DNA of 36,515 bases from Phycisphaerae bacterium (GCA_021604825.1 BQJS01000020.1:1-36515), one strand, 5' to 3'; numbered from the stretch's first letter, positions 24,737 through 33,737 are shown. The notes: generated by a model from the sequence alone, not told the origin. Numbers and translations are program-made.

Positions 24737-25393
24737 CTACGCTTCAGCCAACCCCTCCCGAATCGCGAAGCGGGCGAGCGCGACACGGTCGTGGATTTCG
24801 AGCTTTGACATGAGATTGGCGCAGTGTCGATCTACGGTCTTGACCGCAATGACCATGACCTTGGCGATTTCCTTCTTAGACATTCCTCGGGCGATGTAGC
24901 GCAGAACTTCCAGCTCGCGTTCCGTCAACATCGATGCCCGTGACTTTGATGACGACTGCAACCGCACACCCTCGCCATCAACAACCAATCGAGCCTGAAC
25001 TTTTGACGAAAAGTACGCAAAGCCTTGGGCGGCGCGGCGGATCGCTTCGATCACGACTTCCGGGGCTTCGTCCTTGGTGATGTATCCCGACGCGTTGGCG
25101 GCCAGCGCCGACTCAATATACCTATCGTTGAAGAAGGCACTCACATAGATCACACGCGTATGCGGCGAAATGGACTTGATGGTCTTGGCCGCTTCGAAGC
25201 AAATCGTCCCCGGCATGTCAATGTCCATGAGGATGACGTCGGGTTTGAGCCTCGCTGCTTCCGAAATGGCATCTTCACCGTCGCTTGTGACGCCAACGAC
25301 GTCAAAGTCGGGCTCATTGGTAAGACGATCGCGCAAAGCGTCGCGCAACAATGCATGGTCATCTGCCAGCAATATCGTTGTTTTGGAATTCAT
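24737..25393 (-). CDS. NarL/FixJ-type response regulator
   Basis: A 218-residue DNA-binding response regulator. The receiver domain (about 1-120) has the acidic pair D-D at 11-12, phosphoacceptor Asp57 in L-M-D-I-D-M-P-G, and the conserved lysine in Y-I-T-K-D-E. A LuxR-type helix-turn-helix fills about 153-215 (L-T-E-R-E-L-E-V-L, then S-K-K-E-I-A and V-K-T-V-D-R-H). It is encoded directly after the hybrid kinase with an ATGA overlap, so kinase and regulator are a pair. It lies about 250 bases upstream of the lipid operon on the same strand and may control it; that is inference from position only. Confidence 0.92.
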   Translation of the reverse strand: MNSKTTILLADDHALLRDALRDRLTNEPDFDVVGVTSDGEDAISEAARLKPDVILMDIDMPGTICFEAAKTIKSISPHTRVIYVSAFFNDRYIESALAANASGYITKDEAPEVVIEAIRRAAQGFAYFSSKVQARLVVDGEGVRLQSSSKSRASMLTERELEVLRYIARGMSKKEIAKVMVIAVKTVDRHCANLMSKLEIHDRVALARFAIREGLAEA

Positions 25394-26997
25394 GAATCAA
25401 TGCCTCCACAAGATAGTACACGTTCAGCCAGCCCGATTAGTGAATTCGTTGAAAACGGCTTACACAGCAGCGTCGTATTGCCATCTGTCGCCTCTCGCAA
25501 GAGTGTGTCAAAACGACCGACACATTCTGATTCCGCCAACACGATTGCCGCTGTCTGGTGCCCTTCCTTTCTGATTCTGTGCAGGAATTCAACCGCCCCA
25601 CCATCAGGCAAATTCGCGTCCAACACAATCAAATCGACGGTGTCGCAAGACTCAAAAAATCGCTTTTCCAGAGCAGCCCGATTCGGTAAGGGAACAACAC
25701 GATAACCGGAATCCTTCATCGATGCAGCAACAATATCCCGAACCTGCTGATCATTCTCCGCGATCAAGACTTCTTTGGTCCCCTCTACAGCTGAGGTCGG
25801 ATTCGTCTCCAAAGCGGCATCCGCATGTGGAACGCACGGAAAACTAACGTTGATAGTCGCACCCCGCTGAGCCGATTCATATCCGAACACCGCCCCGTGA
25901 TCTTCGACGATTTCCATCACCGTTGAATAGTGCTCGACCGATGATGAGATTGTGCCATCCGCACCAGAAAATCGATCATTTGAGCCACTATCCGACTTGC
26001 CACTTTCCGATTCATGAGCGTCTGGCTTCTTCTTGTGCGTAAAACTAAGTTGAGCGAACCCGCAAATTCCAGCTTCAAAGTCAAACGAGAGATTGCTGTT
26101 CGGTTTTTGAAATTCAACTGGGTCGCTCTGCGAAATTAGTGAAATGGTCAACTCTCCGCCACCATCCATGCAACTGCGGGCATCCAGGATCAGGCTCAGG
26201 ATGAGTTGTTGAATTCTGAGGGCATCTGCACAGATCTGCAAAGGGAACGCGCAATCGTTTTCGATATGCAACTTGATCTCGGACGGTAAGACGCGCCGGG
26301 CCATTCGCTGCGCGCCCGAGACCGCTGTACGCATATCGATCTGCTTCTTCTCGCTCGGCAGGTCCCCACTGATCGCCATCAACGACTTGGTCAGTCCAGC
26401 CGCCTGCCCCAGCGCCTGCCCAACAGCCTCAATTGACTCCGCCAACTCTGATCCGGCGGGCACACTTCTTCGTAAGATGTCTGCGTGCATGGAAATGACC
26501 GTGAGCGTGTTGTTGAAATCGTGGGCAACGCTGGCTGTTAATTCGCTCAGGGCTTCTGCGGCACAGTCGTTTCGAATCTGCTCCTCCGCGTCTATTCTCT
26601 CCTGTTCAGATTTGTGCCGCCTGGTGACATCGATCAGGATTCCTACAACCACGGGATGCTCATCGTCTCTCGAAATCACCTTGACAAGATCTCGTATCCA
26701 AACGATTCGGCCATCTGAAGCGATCATGCGGTATTCGAATTCGTGAGACTGCCCAGCCTCAACTGCCGATTGACAATACGAAACCGCCCACCGTCGATCT
26801 TCGGGATGAAGATGCGTGATCCAAAACTTCGGATCAGAAAGCCAATCCTCCACAGGATAACCAAGGAGGTCCTTCGCCCCTTTGCTGACGAATTTGAACT
26901 CGCACGTTGCGGGGTCCATCTGCCAGATGGCAGCCGGAAGCGAGTCCACCAACCCCAGGATCTCATTGGGCGACAAATGGTTGAGATCTTGCTTCAA
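25390..26997 (-). CDS. PAS-hybrid sensor histidine kinase with degenerate ATP-binding domain
   Basis: A 535-residue cytoplasmic sensor with no membrane helix. Order: PAS with PAC-type end (about 10-130), HisKA helix with the phosphorylated histidine His159 in S-V-A-H-D-F-N-N, a catalytic-like region (about 225-388), and a receiver domain (about 408-530) with Asp460 in V-L-D-A-N-L-P and the lysine in L-L-C-K-P-F. The catalytic region is damaged: the N-box asparagine is Asp272 (I-L-D-A-R-S-C-M instead of V-N-A-R-D-A-M), the D-x-G-x-G box is absent, and the G2 box reads V-E-H-Y-S. The frame is intact into the receiver, so it is not a frameshift. It may be a phosphatase or a sensor fed by another kinase. 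Its gene overlaps the response regulator by 4 bases. Confidence 0.88.
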   Translation of the reverse strand: MKQDLNHLSPNEILGLVDSLPAAIWQMDPATCEFKFVSKGAKDLLGYPVEDWLSDPKFWITHLHPEDRRWAVSYCQSAVEAGQSHEFEYRMIASDGRIVWIRDLVKVISRDDEHPVVVGILIDVTRRHKSEQERIDAEEQIRNDCAAEALSELTASVAHDFNNTLTVISMHADILRRSVPAGSELAESIEAVGQALGQAAGLTKSLMAISGDLPSEKKQIDMRTAVSGAQRMARRVLPSEIKLHIENDCAFPLQICADALRIQQLILSLILDARSCMDGGGELTISLISQSDPVEFQKPNSNLSFDFEAGICGFAQLSFTHKKKPDAHESESGKSDSGSNDRFSGADGTISSSVEHYSTVMEIVEDHGAVFGYESAQRGATINVSFPCVPHADAALETNPTSAVEGTKEVLIAENDQQVRDIVAASMKDSGYRVVPLPNRAALEKRFFESCDTVDLIVLDANLPDGGAVEFLHRIRKEGHQTAAIVLAESECVGRFDTLLREATDGNTTLLCKPFSTNSLIGLAERVLSCGGIDS

Positions 26998-27444
26998 GTC
27001 ATTGCCCTCAATTCAGCCATCAGGCCGTGCTTGTTTCTTAAACTCGTCGACAAAGTGACTTATGTAATCACGCCCGATGTTCACCCAACTCCGCAGTATG
27101 CATCAAGTATTATACGCCGAGCGTGCTGAATTCACAGCGAAATTGAAACCGAGATGTTTCTGATCGATTTCAGCGCCATTGTTTATCGCGTTCAGTCGAC
27201 GATTGCGTAGGCATAATCCCTCAATGTTTCTGGCGCTTACAAATGAAGCGGCGTTTCGCTAAAATGGGCCGATAGCGACAGCAGGGATATTTGGTTTTGC
27301 TCGTACGCGAACAAGTGGTCAGAGTTTCGCGGTATCGCCGGTGATTCTTGGCGCCTCCTATCAATGGCCTCAGCAGGACACTATCAATCAGTTGGATACA
27401 ACCAAATCGAACACCAACGAATGGTTTAGTCAGGAGAAGGAAAG
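26998..27444 (+). other. Intergenic region between divergent genes
   Basis: About 450 bases between the sensor kinase (leftward) and the sugar dehydrogenase (rightward). No open frame or RNA gene stands out. It should hold promoters for both sides. Rightward, TTACAA at 27237-27242 and TAAAAT at 27260-27265, spaced by 17 bases, is a weak sigma-70-like candidate. A clear AGGAG lies at 27432-27436 just before the dehydrogenase ATG. Confidence 0.6.
27109..27114 (-). promoter_or_regulatory. Candidate -10 element for the kinase/regulator pair
   Basis: A perfect TATAAT on the minus strand about 112 bases upstream of the sensor kinase start. No good -35 box lies 16-18 bases farther up, so it is only a candidate. 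Confidence 0.3.
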
Positions 27445-28842
27445 ATGAAAAATGCTTTTGTTTTTGCAGCCACGTTCGTCGTCGGCTGTATGGTGTTCCT
27501 GCCTTACGCGCGGGCGACGGACCTAACCACTGTACGGCTCACCGCCGGGTTGACCCGGCCCGTATTCGTCACGTCCCCACCAGGAGACAATGACCGAATT
27601 TTCATTGTCGAGCAAAGAAGCGGCAGCGTGGGGCGTATCCGCATTTTCAATTTGAACACCAATACGTTGAATTCCACCCCCTTCTTGACGGTGCCAAGTG
27701 TCGCCACCGGAAACGAACAGGGTCTATTGGGCCTCGCGTTTGATCCGGATTACGACACCAATGGCCGCTTTTTTATCTATTACATTCAGTCCGGCGGAAG
27801 CGGAACAAGCCGCGTCGCGACCGGCACCGTTTCATCCAATCCCGATGTCGCGAACACATCCCTGACCAACATCCTGTCGCTCAGTCAGACATTCTCAAAC
27901 CACAATGGCGGCTGGATCGGATTTGGTCCGGATGGAATGCTTTACGTTGCACTAGGCGACGGCGGATCAGGATGCGACCCATTTCAAGCCGCTCAAACCA
28001 CGACGAATTTGTTCGGTTCAATCCTGAGACTCGACGTTAGTGCCGGCACTTCGTATTCAATCCCCCCCGACAACCCTTTCACTGGAGGCCCAGAGCGCGA
28101 CGAGATATGGCACTACGGTCTGCGAAATCCTTATCGATGCAGTTTCGATCGACTCACCGACGAATTGTACATTGGCGATGTCGGTCAAGGTGCTAGAGAA
28201 GAAATCGACATCGTGCCGGGCGACAGCAAGGGTGGCGAAAACTATGGCTGGGACTGCAAGGAAGGGTTTATCAACGCGACGGCGAGTTGCGGCGCCCCAT
28301 TTGGATGTTCGACCTCAGATCCGGATTTGCTTGATCCGGTGCACGACTACAGCAATACCGGTTTCGGATCAAACTGTGCCGTCACTGGCGGAAGCGTCTA
28401 TCGCGGGTGCGCGATTCCGGACTTGCGTGGAACCTATTTCTTTGGTGATTCATGTGGCGCGGGCAGCGTGTGGTCCTTCAAGTATCAAGGCACTCCAAAC
28501 CCCGCAATCACGACATGGACCAATCAACTCGACGCGGTCGTCGGAAACGTCGATAACGTCGTTTCCATCAGCGAAGATGCTAACGGGGAACTGTACATCT
28601 GCGATCTAGCGGGCGAAGTGTTTAAGATCGTTGCAGATGGGGCCGTCGATGCACCCACACCGAGCGACTACGACAACGATGGTGACGTTGACGGTGTGGA
28701 TACGGTCGGGTTTAGGGATTGCATGGGTGGGCCCGGTGATTCCTACACCAACTGCCTCTGCGATGTTTTTGACACCGATGATACCGACGGCGACGTTGAC
28801 TTGCGCGATTTCGCGGACTTCCAGCGTAACTACACCGATTGA
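27445..28842 (+). CDS. Secreted PQQ-type sugar dehydrogenase with dockerin-like C-terminus
   Basis: A 465-residue exported protein. The first ~29 residues are a signal peptide (A-R-A-T near the cleavage site). Residues about 30-385 form a six-bladed propeller of the glucose/sorbosone dehydrogenase (GSDH, soluble aldose dehydrogenase) family, with N-H-N-G-G, A-L-G-D-G-G, G-L-R-N-P-Y-R, I-G-D-V-G-Q and E-N-Y-G-W. Relatives oxidise sugars with the quinone cofactor PQQ in the periplasm, although many planctomycete members are untested. The last ~60 residues carry two acidic calcium-loop repeats (D-N-D-G-D-V-D-G and D-T-D-G-D-V-D-L) resembling dockerin type I modules, often seen on secreted proteins of this phylum. 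AGGAG at 27432-27436 supports the start; a strong terminator follows. Confidence 0.87.
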   Translation: MKNAFVFAATFVVGCMVFLPYARATDLTTVRLTAGLTRPVFVTSPPGDNDRIFIVEQRSGSVGRIRIFNLNTNTLNSTPFLTVPSVATGNEQGLLGLAFDPDYDTNGRFFIYYIQSGGSGTSRVATGTVSSNPDVANTSLTNILSLSQTFSNHNGGWIGFGPDGMLYVALGDGGSGCDPFQAAQTTTNLFGSILRLDVSAGTSYSIPPDNPFTGGPERDEIWHYGLRNPYRCSFDRLTDELYIGDVGQGAREEIDIVPGDSKGGENYGWDCKEGFINATASCGAPFGCSTSDPDLLDPVHDYSNTGFGSNCAVTGGSVYRGCAIPDLRGTYFFGDSCGAGSVWSFKYQGTPNPAITTWTNQLDAVVGNVDNVVSISEDANGELYICDLAGEVFKIVADGAVDAPTPSDYDNDGDVDGVDTVGFRDCMGGPGDSYTNCLCDVFDTDDTDGDVDLRDFADFQRNYTD

Positions 28843-28868
28843 TTAACAGCCCTTGATAAAATTTAGAA

Positions 28869-28907
28869 AGCCTCCCGTGGCGTTTGCACCACGGGAGGCT
28901 TTGTTTT
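28869..28907. terminator. Strong bidirectional hairpin terminator
   Basis: A perfect 12-bp stem, AGCCTCCCGTGG (28869-28880) and CCACGGGAGGCT (28889-28900), with an 8-base loop, is followed by TTGTTTTT. The opposite strand also has a T-rich run after the stem. It separates the convergent sugar dehydrogenase and lipoprotein genes and can serve both. Confidence 0.9.
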
Positions 28908-28931
28908 TGAATTGCGGTTGAGGTGCGTCGC

Positions 28932-29492
28932 TTACGATGAGCTCACTTCGACGCGGGGATTGCCGTCTTCATCTGCGAAGGTCTCGACGTTTAACGTGCC
29001 GCCGCATTCGTAATCAACGCCTGCTTCCACATCGAAGACCTGGTCAAACACGTTCTGCGGTCCGACCACGGGAACGTTGGCCGTCACCGTTACCGCGATG
29101 CTCATCGAGTCTGGGCAAGCAGTTTCAAACGCCCGTGTAAACGGCTCGAGGGATTCACTTTGACGAAGGACAATGCTTTCAAATCCGTTGTAGTTCAACG
29201 TCAAGACAATATCAACGTCGACGGCTACGAATGCCAACAGGCTCGGATCGATGCCCTGCTGGCTGGCCAACTGTGCAACGTCTTGACTATCGATCGTGTT
29301 GTCGAGCAAAACTTTCGCGTTCGTCTCTTCATTGAAGTCAACACCATCCGGGGGCGCCACGTCGTCAAAGCCGTTGTTGTTCGCGTCGGCGAGGCTTGAC
29401 AGGTCGCCGCCAGAAGTGGGCTGCTGGCAGCCGGCTACCGTGAACGCCAACAGTGTCACAATCCCGATCCAATTGAATTTCGTCCTGCGCAT
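28932..29492 (-). CDS. Hypothetical lipoprotein
   Basis: A 186-residue protein with a lipoprotein signal: basic M-R-R-T-K, a hydrophobic core, and the lipobox V-A-G-C with Cys22. The mature part begins with a low-complexity linker and a short acidic D-A-N-N-N-G-F-D-D segment like a calcium-loop, then a domain with N-Y-N-G-F-E and an acidic C-terminus; two further cysteines could form a disulphide. No known family is recognised. It probably sits on the outer leaf of a membrane facing the periplasm. It is a lone minus-strand gene ending at the shared terminator. Confidence 0.75.
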   Translation of the reverse strand: MRRTKFNWIGIVTLLAFTVAGCQQPTSGGDLSSLADANNNGFDDVAPPDGVDFNEETNAKVLLDNTIDSQDVAQLASQQGIDPSLLAFVAVDVDIVLTLNYNGFESIVLRQSESLEPFTRAFETACPDSMSIAVTVTANVPVVGPQNVFDQVFDVEAGVDYECGGTLNVETFADEDGNPRVEVSSS

Positions 29493-29774
29493 CGCCGAAG
29501 TCTCCGTTGATCTACTATCGTGTCAGTTTTCAAATACGTGTTTGGAACGCCACCCCGAGGGGTTTCCATTGCGGCGAACCGACTTGCACCCACAGGCTAC
29601 GATCCAATTTCGCTGATTTGCTGAAGGCGAAAAGGTTTTGGGCGAACGGACGAATCGACCCTTGATTTGCACTTCTGAGTCCGGTAACGACAATAATCGT
29701 CAAAGCTGCGCCCCATAATGATGGGGTGCCCCTTGAACATTAATCTTGAGCCCTTTGCATACGGAGTACTTTGG

Positions 29775-31451
29775 ATGAACTTCGGCAAGTACCGCCACGC
29801 GTCACACGCCCTTATTTGTGCGTGTATCTCCCTGACATTGTTTACCACGACGACAATTGCTGAATCGCCAAAAAAGAAAGCGATGATTGATCCGAACACC
29901 TACGCCACAGTTCGGCTGACGACCGACTTGACCAAGCTGTCTGTCGCGCAGAAGAAAATGATTCCCCTTCTCATCCATGCCGCCAAAGAAATGGACGACG
30001 TGTTTTGGATGGAGTCATCGGGTGATTACCGCAACACGGTCTCGACCCTTCCGTCGCCTGAATTGCAGCGTCATGCGACCATCAATTATGGCCCATGGGA
30101 TCGACTCGAAGGCAATGCGCCGTTTGTCGAGGGCGTTGGCCCCAAACCCCTGGGCGCGTCGTTCTATCCGGCTGACATGACCCGGGAGATGTTTGAGAAA
30201 TACGTCAAGGATCACCCTGAGCAAAAGGCGGAACTCGAACACCAGTACACCATCGTCGGGCGAGACGACGCTGGCAAACTGACAGCCACGCCGTATGCGA
30301 AAGCGTTTGCCAAACAAGCTCAAAAAGCAAGCAAGCTGTTGAAGCAAGCGGCTGACCTTGCAGAAGATGACGGGCTTAAGAACTATTTGTCGCTGCGGGC
30401 AGAGGCGCTCTTGACCGACGATTATCAACCAAGCGATCTGGCGTGGATGGACATGAAGTCGAACACCATCGACATTGTAATCGGGCCCATCGAAAATTAC
30501 GAAGATCGACTCTTCGGATACAAGTCAGCGCACGAAGCCTACGTGCTGGTGAAAGACAAAGCGTGGAGCCAGCGTCTCGCCCACTACGCGAAATTGTTGC
30601 CCGACTTGCAGCGGCGTCTGCCGGTAGCGATCGCGTACAAGAAAGAAATGCCCGGCACGGATTCGGATCTGAACGCCTACGACGTGATCTACTACGCGGG
30701 CGATTGCAATGCCGGATCCAAAACCATCGCCATCAATCTGCCCAACGACGAAGAAGTACAACTCAAAAAGGGGACGCGCCGCCTGCAACTCAAGAACGCG
30801 ATGCGGGCAAAGTACGACAAGATTCTGCTTCCAATCGCCGATGTCCTCATCGCAAAGGACCAGCGCAAGCACATCACGTTCGACGCCTTCTTCGGCAACA
30901 CGATGTTCCACGAAGTCGCGCATGGACTCGGCATCAAGAACACGATCAATGGCAAGGGCACCGTGCGGCAGGCGATGAAGGACCAAGCCTCCGCACTCGA
31001 AGAAGGAAAAGCCGACATCCTCGGATTGTACATGGTCACGCGGATGTTTGAGGACGGCGTGCTCAAGGAAGGCGAGGTGATGGACAATTATGTCACTTTC
31101 CTCGCCGGCATTTTCCGATCGGTTCGCTTCGGAGCCGCCAGCGCTCACGGACGTGCGAACATGCTACGCTTCAACTACTTCGCAGAGGCTGGCGCTTTCA
31201 GCCGCGATGCCGAAACGGGAGCCTACCGCGTCAACATGGAAAAGATGCAATCCGCAATGACGGACTTGTCCCAGTTGATCCTGAAACTACAAGGCGACGG
31301 TGATTACGATGGCGCGGTGCAACTCATGAAGGAAAAAGGAATCGTTGGCGCCCAACTGCAATCCGATCTGGATCGTCTTTCAAGCGCCAGCATCCCAGTC
31401 GATGTGGTGTTCGAGCAAGGTACCGACGTACTTGGGCTGACTGGCCAGTAG
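29775..31451 (+). CDS. Exported zinc peptidase, dipeptidyl-peptidase III (M49)-like
   Basis: A 558-residue protein with an N-terminal signal peptide (about 1-30, ending near I-A-E-S). The metal site is H-E-V-A-H at residues 379-383, followed about 30 residues later by the E-E-G-K-A-D segment (near 409), whose glutamate would be the third ligand. This E-E-x-x-A-D partner is typical of family M49, which removes dipeptides from peptide N-termini; classic members have the hexapeptide H-E-x-x-G-H, whereas this one has a plain H-E-x-x-H. Other segments (F-W-M-E-S-S-G-D, A-Y-D-V-I-Y-Y-A-G-D) fit bacterial M49-like hydrolases. The ATG at 29775, with GGAG 9 bases before it, gives the signal peptide; a frame open to 29718 is less likely. 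Activity is not proven by the sequence. Confidence 0.8.
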   Translation: MNFGKYRHASHALICACISLTLFTTTTIAESPKKKAMIDPNTYATVRLTTDLTKLSVAQKKMIPLLIHAAKEMDDVFWMESSGDYRNTVSTLPSPELQRHATINYGPWDRLEGNAPFVEGVGPKPLGASFYPADMTREMFEKYVKDHPEQKAELEHQYTIVGRDDAGKLTATPYAKAFAKQAQKASKLLKQAADLAEDDGLKNYLSLRAEALLTDDYQPSDLAWMDMKSNTIDIVIGPIENYEDRLFGYKSAHEAYVLVKDKAWSQRLAHYAKLLPDLQRRLPVAIAYKKEMPGTDSDLNAYDVIYYAGDCNAGSKTIAINLPNDEEVQLKKGTRRLQLKNAMRAKYDKILLPIADVLIAKDQRKHITFDAFFGNTMFHEVAHGLGIKNTINGKGTVRQAMKDQASALEEGKADILGLYMVTRMFEDGVLKEGEVMDNYVTFLAGIFRSVRFGAASAHGRANMLRFNYFAEAGAFSRDAETGAYRVNMEKMQSAMTDLSQLILKLQGDGDYDGAVQLMKEKGIVGAQLQSDLDRLSSASIPVDVVFEQGTDVLGLTGQ

Positions 31452-31660
31452 TCAATACTACGCCTCAAATCCATGGAAATCATTCGCTAAATCGCGATCT
31501 CTCGGGATCGCTGCGCTTTATGGTTGAATTGTGCCGCAGCTTCCATTTGAATGGGGCGTGTTGCATTTCGATCCGTGCCTCGGGCCCACGCTGATCAACG
31601 ATGGACGCACATTCGATCGCTGATCAGCTGCATTTCACTTGTTGATGAGGTTCAACGCCC

Positions 31661-33658
31661 ATGAATTCAAAAAGCGAATTGTATTCCTGTACTTCGATCC
31701 TTTGTATCGGCTTGATGGTGTTTGTCTCAGTAAACACAACCGGATGCGAGCCGCCCACAAATAGCGGGCCCGATTCGGGTGGTGATTCCGGCAGCGATGG
31801 TTCAAATGGTAGTGATGAACCGATTCAAGTCGCCAAGTCCAACGTGCGAATTGGGGAGTTTGTGGTCATCAACCATTCGTCAATCAAGAAAGGTGAAGCG
31901 CGAACTGTATCGTTTGAACAGTTTGACGGCTTCGTGCGGGAAATCGAAATCATCCCCCATGCGGACGGCGAACTGAGCGTCCCCGCCATCCCGACCTATA
32001 GCGAAGGGAGCGAGCTCATTCCTGGGGGACCTTTTGATATCTCCATTGATGGTGTAAACGGCTTCGCGGAACTGGATGTGGAGAACATGTACTCACTCCC
32101 CAACTTGGAAGTAGGCTCAATCTTCAGACTGTTCATCGAATCGGCACTGGCCGATGGCGAAGAACTCCTCGCGCGGCTTGATGGCGAACTCGATGGAATT
32201 GCCAATTCCGCGGATGAGCAACGGTTCCGTGCTGACCTCGTCGAGAATCAGGATTTCCTTCGAGGATTGCTCGAACAGTGGGACGCAAATGGTCGCATGA
32301 CACTACCTTTTTCTGACACCGAAACTGTCGAAGTAAACAGCACCAATATGTACGACCTTGAGCGATATCTTGTCAGCACAATTCTCGGTGCCCATGCCGA
32401 AATCGCACGGCGCGTTCCAACGGCAACAGCCCGTCTCATCGGTGGAGACTGCATTGAACAAGTAAATGAACTAAGTGGAGATGAACTTCAGGCTTGTATG
32501 GAACAGTGTATTGCCAACGTGAAAGATACCGCCGTTCGTTATTCGCAGGTTGCGGGAGTTCTTCCTACGGCGGTTGGTGTGGCGTTTACTTTGGTCGGAC
32601 TGTTTGTCACATCGAAGGCCCTCATCCTCACCGGAGCTGTTGTCGCCGCTCTGGGCATTCTCCATGGGTTTGTCACCGCTTATGCCGCAAACAAGAATAC
32701 CGACACGTACGGACAGAACGATGGCGAGGGATTTAGCGCGTCGCGAGAGGCGATCAGTCAGGTGGGCCGCTATGGTTCCAACTTGGTTAGCCCAGTTTCA
32801 AGCTTGGCCATCGCTGCGAAAGACCTCAGCAGTTCGCTCGAGGCGGCCAAGTGTGATGATGGCAATCCGAGGCAACGGATCATCATCAGCGACGACCTAA
32901 TTGAATTTTGTGAATTCGTATTCGTAGATGGGTCGCAAGACAGCGGACCCGATACCACGCTCGACGATCCGGAGTGTCTGTTCGATACGGATTGCGCATC
33001 TGACGAAGTCTGCGAAAACGAAGCGTGTGTTCCCGACACGACCGTCACGGAAACGTGCGAGCAGACCGGTTGCCCTGACGGAGAAGCTTGCATCGAGGGG
33101 GAATGCGGGCCCTGTGAGATCGACGATGAATGCCCCGACGGTCAGATTTGCATCTTAAACGAATGCATCGAAGGCACAGATGTCGGCGAAGGCTGTGAAG
33201 TCACTGGATGTGAGTCTGGTGAAGTCTGCTGCAACAGCGAATGCATTCCATTTGGGATACCGACATCTGGCGTGTGTCCAGGGACATTTGAAATGGACTT
33301 CGGCGTGTTCTCGCCATCCATCCATGACGTATCGATGGTCGAATTCGAACTCAATGCAGAAGGTTATTCCGCAACGTGTACCTATTCGCGAACCGACGGT
33401 ACGCCAGGTACTTATGGATTGGTTTTGTTCTATGAACCAGTCGGAATCAATCCGCCGTCGGCAGGTCTTTGCGGCGAACAAGACGATGACGGTGACGACA
33501 TCGTGGCCCAAAACGGTTACCACAGCACGGTGCGAACGCTGTCGGTCGTTTCGGTCATTTCGGGAAGTGTACGAATCGTTGATCCCGACGGCGTGTTTGG
33601 CGAAATGATCAACAATGCGGCTGGAGCCAACGTCGGATCGGAATGCTGCGATCAATAG
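31661..33658 (+). CDS. Large cysteine-rich lipoprotein, unknown function
   Basis: A 665-residue protein. The N-terminus is a lipoprotein-type signal ending T-T-G-C (Cys29), followed by a Gly/Ser/Asp-rich linker. A soluble domain spans about 55-295, then two adjacent hydrophobic helices near 300-345 (V-G-V-A-F-T-L-V-G-L-F-V and L-I-L-T-G-A-V-V-A-A-L) form a possible membrane hairpin. From about 430 to 540 it has repeated six-cysteine-style modules (C-x-x-D-x-D-C, D-E-V-C, C-P-D-G-E-A-C, C-P-D-G-Q-I-C) like those of myxobacterial and planctomycete surface proteins, then a C-terminal beta-rich domain ending in C-C-D-Q. GAGG sits 12 bases before the ATG. No catalytic motif is visible; a surface-binding role is a guess. 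Confidence 0.78.
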   Translation: MNSKSELYSCTSILCIGLMVFVSVNTTGCEPPTNSGPDSGGDSGSDGSNGSDEPIQVAKSNVRIGEFVVINHSSIKKGEARTVSFEQFDGFVREIEIIPHADGELSVPAIPTYSEGSELIPGGPFDISIDGVNGFAELDVENMYSLPNLEVGSIFRLFIESALADGEELLARLDGELDGIANSADEQRFRADLVENQDFLRGLLEQWDANGRMTLPFSDTETVEVNSTNMYDLERYLVSTILGAHAEIARRVPTATARLIGGDCIEQVNELSGDELQACMEQCIANVKDTAVRYSQVAGVLPTAVGVAFTLVGLFVTSKALILTGAVVAALGILHGFVTAYAANKNTDTYGQNDGEGFSASREAISQVGRYGSNLVSPVSSLAIAAKDLSSSLEAAKCDDGNPRQRIIISDDLIEFCEFVFVDGSQDSGPDTTLDDPECLFDTDCASDEVCENEACVPDTTVTETCEQTGCPDGEACIEGECGPCEIDDECPDGQICILNECIEGTDVGEGCEVTGCESGEVCCNSECIPFGIPTSGVCPGTFEMDFGVFSPSIHDVSMVEFELNAEGYSATCTYSRTDGTPGTYGLVLFYEPVGINPPSAGLCGEQDDDGDDIVAQNGYHSTVRTLSVVSVISGSVRIVDPDGVFGEMINNAAGANVGSECCDQ

Positions 33659-33685
33659 CCATTGTAATCTACACATTGGCATAAT

Positions 33686-33737
33686 AAGCAGAGCCATGAC
33701 ACCGAACACTTCGGGCCATGGCTCTTGCTTTGTTTCA
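33686..33737. terminator. Hairpin terminator between convergent genes
   Basis: A long imperfect hairpin: the arm at 33686-33698 pairs with 33717-33730 (AAGCA and GAGCCATG against CATGGCTC and TGCTT, one bulged base). A smaller stem CCGAA (33702-33706) / TTCGG (33710-33714) sits in the loop. TGTTTC follows. It lies between the cysteine-rich lipoprotein and the convergent secreted protein. Confidence 0.75.

Noticed and set aside
25390..26997. Frameshift as the cause of the damaged kinase domain
   Set aside because: The same frame encodes PAS, HisKA and an intact receiver, and the G2-box neighbourhood (S-T-V, then R-G-A-T-I-N-V) still aligns, so substitutions rather than a frameshift explain it.
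31494..31511. GCGATC / GATCGC hairpin after the M49-like gene
   Set aside because: Only a 6-bp stem without a T-run; CGATCG-type palindromes are frequent in this DNA.
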